From: Stenotrophomonas maltophilia
GTDB lineage: Bacteria > Pseudomonadota > Gammaproteobacteria > Xanthomonadales > Xanthomonadaceae
Assembly: GCF_025642255.1 (NCBI RefSeq)
Contig: NZ_CP106759.1
Span: 2,197,501-2,261,500 of the forward strand
Direction: 5' to 3'
DNA: 64,000 nucleotides
The position numbers were made by a program, and so were the translations under genes. The notes below the pieces were generated by a model. It made no database searches and was not told the origin of the DNA. It was given only the letters and a program-made list of their open reading frames with translations. This document shows positions 62,119-64,000 of this stretch, in pieces. Within the stretch, counting starts at the first letter, position 1; every line of letters begins with the position of its first letter.

Positions 62119-62877
62119 TCAGCCGCGCAGCGTGGCGCCGCCGTCGACGTACAGGTCACTCATCGCCACATGCCCGGCCTGCTCGGACAGCAGGAACATC
62201 ACCGACTGGGCAACGTCCTCCGGCGTAGCCAGCTTGCGCAGGGGAATGCCGGCCTTGTAGGTGTCGAGGTTGCCGGCAATCACCCGCTCGGCACCGTACG
62301 CGTCTTCCCACATGCCGGTCTGCATGGCGGTCAGCGTCGAACCGGGTGCGACGATGTTGCAGCGGATGCCCAGTGGCGCCAGCTCCAGGCCCAGGCAACG
62401 GGTGAACATGGTCGCTGCCGCCTTCGAGGCAGCGTAGGCCGCCATGCCGTGACGCGGCACGCCTGCGGCGTTCGAGCTGACGGTGACGATGGCGCCCTGT
62501 CTGCGCGGTGACATCACCCGCGCCAGTGCGCGGCCGAGATGGAACACACCGTCAGCGTTGACCGAGAAAACACGGCGCCAATCGGCATCACAGGTATCCG
62601 TCACCGCGCCGACCTGCAGCACGCCGGCCACACTGGCCGCCAGGGCGATCGGTCCGATCTTCGCCTCTACCTGGTCGATGAGCGCATCGACCGCTGCGCT
62701 GTCGCTGACATCCAGCGCACAGGCATGGACGCGCTCGCCCACGATCGCGGGCGACTCGCGGTCGGTGGCCACCACCTGGCAGCCGGCGGCGACCAGCAGC
62801 TTCACCAGCGCGGTGCCGATCCCCCCGGCTGCGCCGGTCACCAGCGCCACGCGACCCTCAAAACCGGTCAACTGCAT
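62119..62877 (-). CDS. entA: 2,3-dihydro-2,3-dihydroxybenzoate dehydrogenase EntA
   Basis: This 252-residue SDR catalyses the last step of 2,3-dihydroxybenzoate synthesis for a catecholate siderophore. The motifs are TGAAGGIGTALVKLL, ATDRES (NAD-type), VSSNAAGVPRHGMAAYAASK (catalytic Ser, Tyr, Lys) and RCNIVAPGSTLTAMQTGMWE. The stretch GNLDTYKAGIPLRKLATPED with SDLYVDGGATL is characteristic of EntA. Its ATG lies within the last bases of entF, so they form one operon. Confidence 0.92.
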   Translation of the reverse strand: MQLTGFEGRVALVTGAAGGIGTALVKLLVAAGCQVVATDRESPAIVGERVHACALDVSDSAAVDALIDQVEAKIGPIALAASVAGVLQVGAVTDTCDADWRRVFSVNADGVFHLGRALARVMSPRRQGAIVTVSSNAAGVPRHGMAAYAASKAAATMFTRCLGLELAPLGIRCNIVAPGSTLTAMQTGMWEDAYGAERVIAGNLDTYKAGIPLRKLATPEDVAQSVMFLLSEQAGHVAMSDLYVDGGATLRG

Positions 62878-64000
62878 GTTGCGATCTCCTGTTGTTCATC
62901 CCAATGCCGCAGTCGCGCCGACAGCCATGGCGCGAGCCGCGCCACCGCATCACGACCGGTCAGTTCGGCATGCAGGAACGGCAGTTCGAGCGCCTGCACC
63001 GTGCGCGCATGCGCCTTCCACAGCGCCGACTGCAGCTGTGGTCGTGCCTGGTGGTCCCGCCCTGCGCGCACATGCACCAGGGTGCCGTCGAATGGCCGGT
63101 GGTGGTGCTCGCGGATCAGGCGGTTGGTTCCGGTGACCGCGCGCACCACGCCGTCCAGCACCACGTCGGGCAGGCCGCCCAGCGCACTGCCACCTCGACG
63201 CAGGAAGGCCAGAATGCGCTCGCGGCTGTCCAGCTCCGGGTGTGCGTCGGGATCGTGGCCGGCGATGGCCAGCAACGCCCGCAGTGCGGCGATCGGATCC
63301 GGCTCCGGCTCGGCCCGCCAGCACTCACTGGGATAGGCGTCGAGCAGGACCAGCTCGCCGACCTTGCGACCGATCTCGTGCAGGCGCACGGCCATCGCCT
63401 GGGCGATGATCCCCCCCACCGACCAGCCGAGCAGGTGCACCGGCCCGCGCGGCTGCAGGGTCACTACACGCTGCACGTACTCGTTGGCCATCGCCTCGAT
63501 GCTGGCCGGCAGCGGCTGCGCGGCGTCCAGCGCCGGCGACTGCAGCCCGTACACGGCCCGCGCCGGTTGCAGCGCACGCGCCAGCGCGCGGTAATTCCAG
63601 GCAATGCCGCCTGCCGGGTGCAGCACGAACAGCGGCGGGGGTTCAGTCCCATCGGTCGTGGCCAACGCGATGACCGGGCCCAAGGCATGATCGGCCAGCA
63701 TCGGGGGTTCGGCGATACGCCGGGCCAGCGCCGCCACCGTCGGCTCCGCGAACAGAACGCCGAGGCCCAGCTCGCAGCGCCAGCGCTGTTCGATGGCCAG
63801 CAGCAGGTGCACGGCCGAAAGCGAGTCGCCCCCAAGGCTGAAGAAGTCCGCATCGACCGCAACGGCCTGCTCACGGCCCAGTGCCTGTGCGAACAAGGCG
63901 GCCAGCGCATGTTCCAGTGGCGTGCGCGGTGCGACACCGGTCATCCCGACCTGCGGAGGTTTCGGAAGCGCGCTGCGATCCAGCTTTCCGTTGGTGGTCA
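62868..64000 (-). CDS. entF: EntF-like nonribosomal peptide synthetase, 3' end (partial)
   Basis: The frame is open to the right edge, so this is only the C-terminal part of a larger gene. The right end reads TTNGKLDRSALPKP, the close of an adenylation domain. A carrier domain follows with DADFFSLGGDSLSAV (phosphopantetheine Ser), then a thioesterase with LFVLHPAGGIAWNY and LGWSVGGIIAQAMA (nucleophile Ser in GWSVGG). This is the order in EntF, which assembles and releases enterobactin. A late internal ATG at 63944 is not the true start. Confidence 0.92.
   Translation of the reverse strand, partial: TTNGKLDRSALPKPPQVGMTGVAPRTPLEHALAALFAQALGREQAVAVDADFFSLGGDSLSAVHLLLAIEQRWRCELGLGVLFAEPTVAALARRIAEPPMLADHALGPVIALATTDGTEPPPLFVLHPAGGIAWNYRALARALQPARAVYGLQSPALDAAQPLPASIEAMANEYVQRVVTLQPRGPVHLLGWSVGGIIAQAMAVRLHEIGRKVGELVLLDAYPSECWRAEPEPDPIAALRALLAIAGHDPDAHPELDSRERILAFLRRGGSALGGLPDVVLDGVVRAVTGTNRLIREHHHRPFDGTLVHVRAGRDHQARPQLQSALWKAHARTVQALELPFLHAELTGRDAVARLAPWLSARLRHWDEQQEIATCS

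Noticed and set aside
62868-63944. A complete stand-alone carrier-thioesterase gene starting at 63944
   Set aside because: The frame stays open to the edge and upstream codons encode the end of an adenylation domain, so the ATG is internal.
1-64000. tRNA, rRNA, CRISPR arrays, insertion sequences or prophage genes
   Set aside because: I saw no sequence that supports any of these. Short direct repeats in the giant gene encode protein repeats.

Overview
The window is high-GC, gene-dense bacterial DNA that looks like a Stenotrophomonas or close Xanthomonadaceae chromosome. The reasons are a fused moaC-moaB gene, a glgA-glgB-treZ-malQ-treY-glgX operon, an entF-entA siderophore operon end, and a DUF3348/DUF802/OmpA/DUF2894 cluster. 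The genus is inferred from gene content, not from a marker gene. I saw no rRNA, tRNA, insertion sequence or CRISPR array.

1-25643 (all minus strand) is one secretion locus. Transcription runs right to left. First comes a regulatory cassette: an STN-domain sensor fused to a TonB-like domain, an ECF sigma factor and a FecR-like anti-sigma factor. Then come two paralogous Phd-like proteins, a compact type II secretion system (gspG, K, L, M, D, E, F), a PstS/DING-type phosphate-binding exoprotein, and a giant filamentous-haemagglutinin-like protein of more than 4100 residues that runs off the left edge. The order recalls the vreAIR / hxc / lapA / pdtA region of Pseudomonas aeruginosa.

25747-27367 has an Lrp/AsnC regulator divergent from azlC-azlD (branched-chain amino acid export). 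27434-39560 is a tightly overlapping operon for glycogen and for TreY/TreZ trehalose synthesis. 39899-41949 has an FNR-type box, a small PAS protein and a diflavin reductase. 41995-49821 is an 11-gene minus-strand run for molybdenum use: moaA, moaCB, moeA, moaD, moaE, mobA, an unknown gene, an FNR-type regulator with a Cys cluster, and modA, modB, modC. Together, 39.9-49.8 kb looks like a module for molybdoenzyme-dependent, low-oxygen metabolism.

50042-58107 holds single genes: an L,D-transpeptidase, an Lpp-like lipoprotein, an SDR-MFS pair with a divergent LysR regulator, an RcnB-like protein, a two-motif aspartyl protease, a GGDEF diguanylate cyclase and an M14-like metallopeptidase. 58252-62096 is a four-gene plus-strand operon whose two central genes look like a MotAB/ZorAB-type ion-driven motor with a long coiled-coil tail and no recognisable effector. 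I regard it as the most novel item. The right edge carries entA and the 3' end of an entF-like NRPS gene (catecholate siderophore synthesis).
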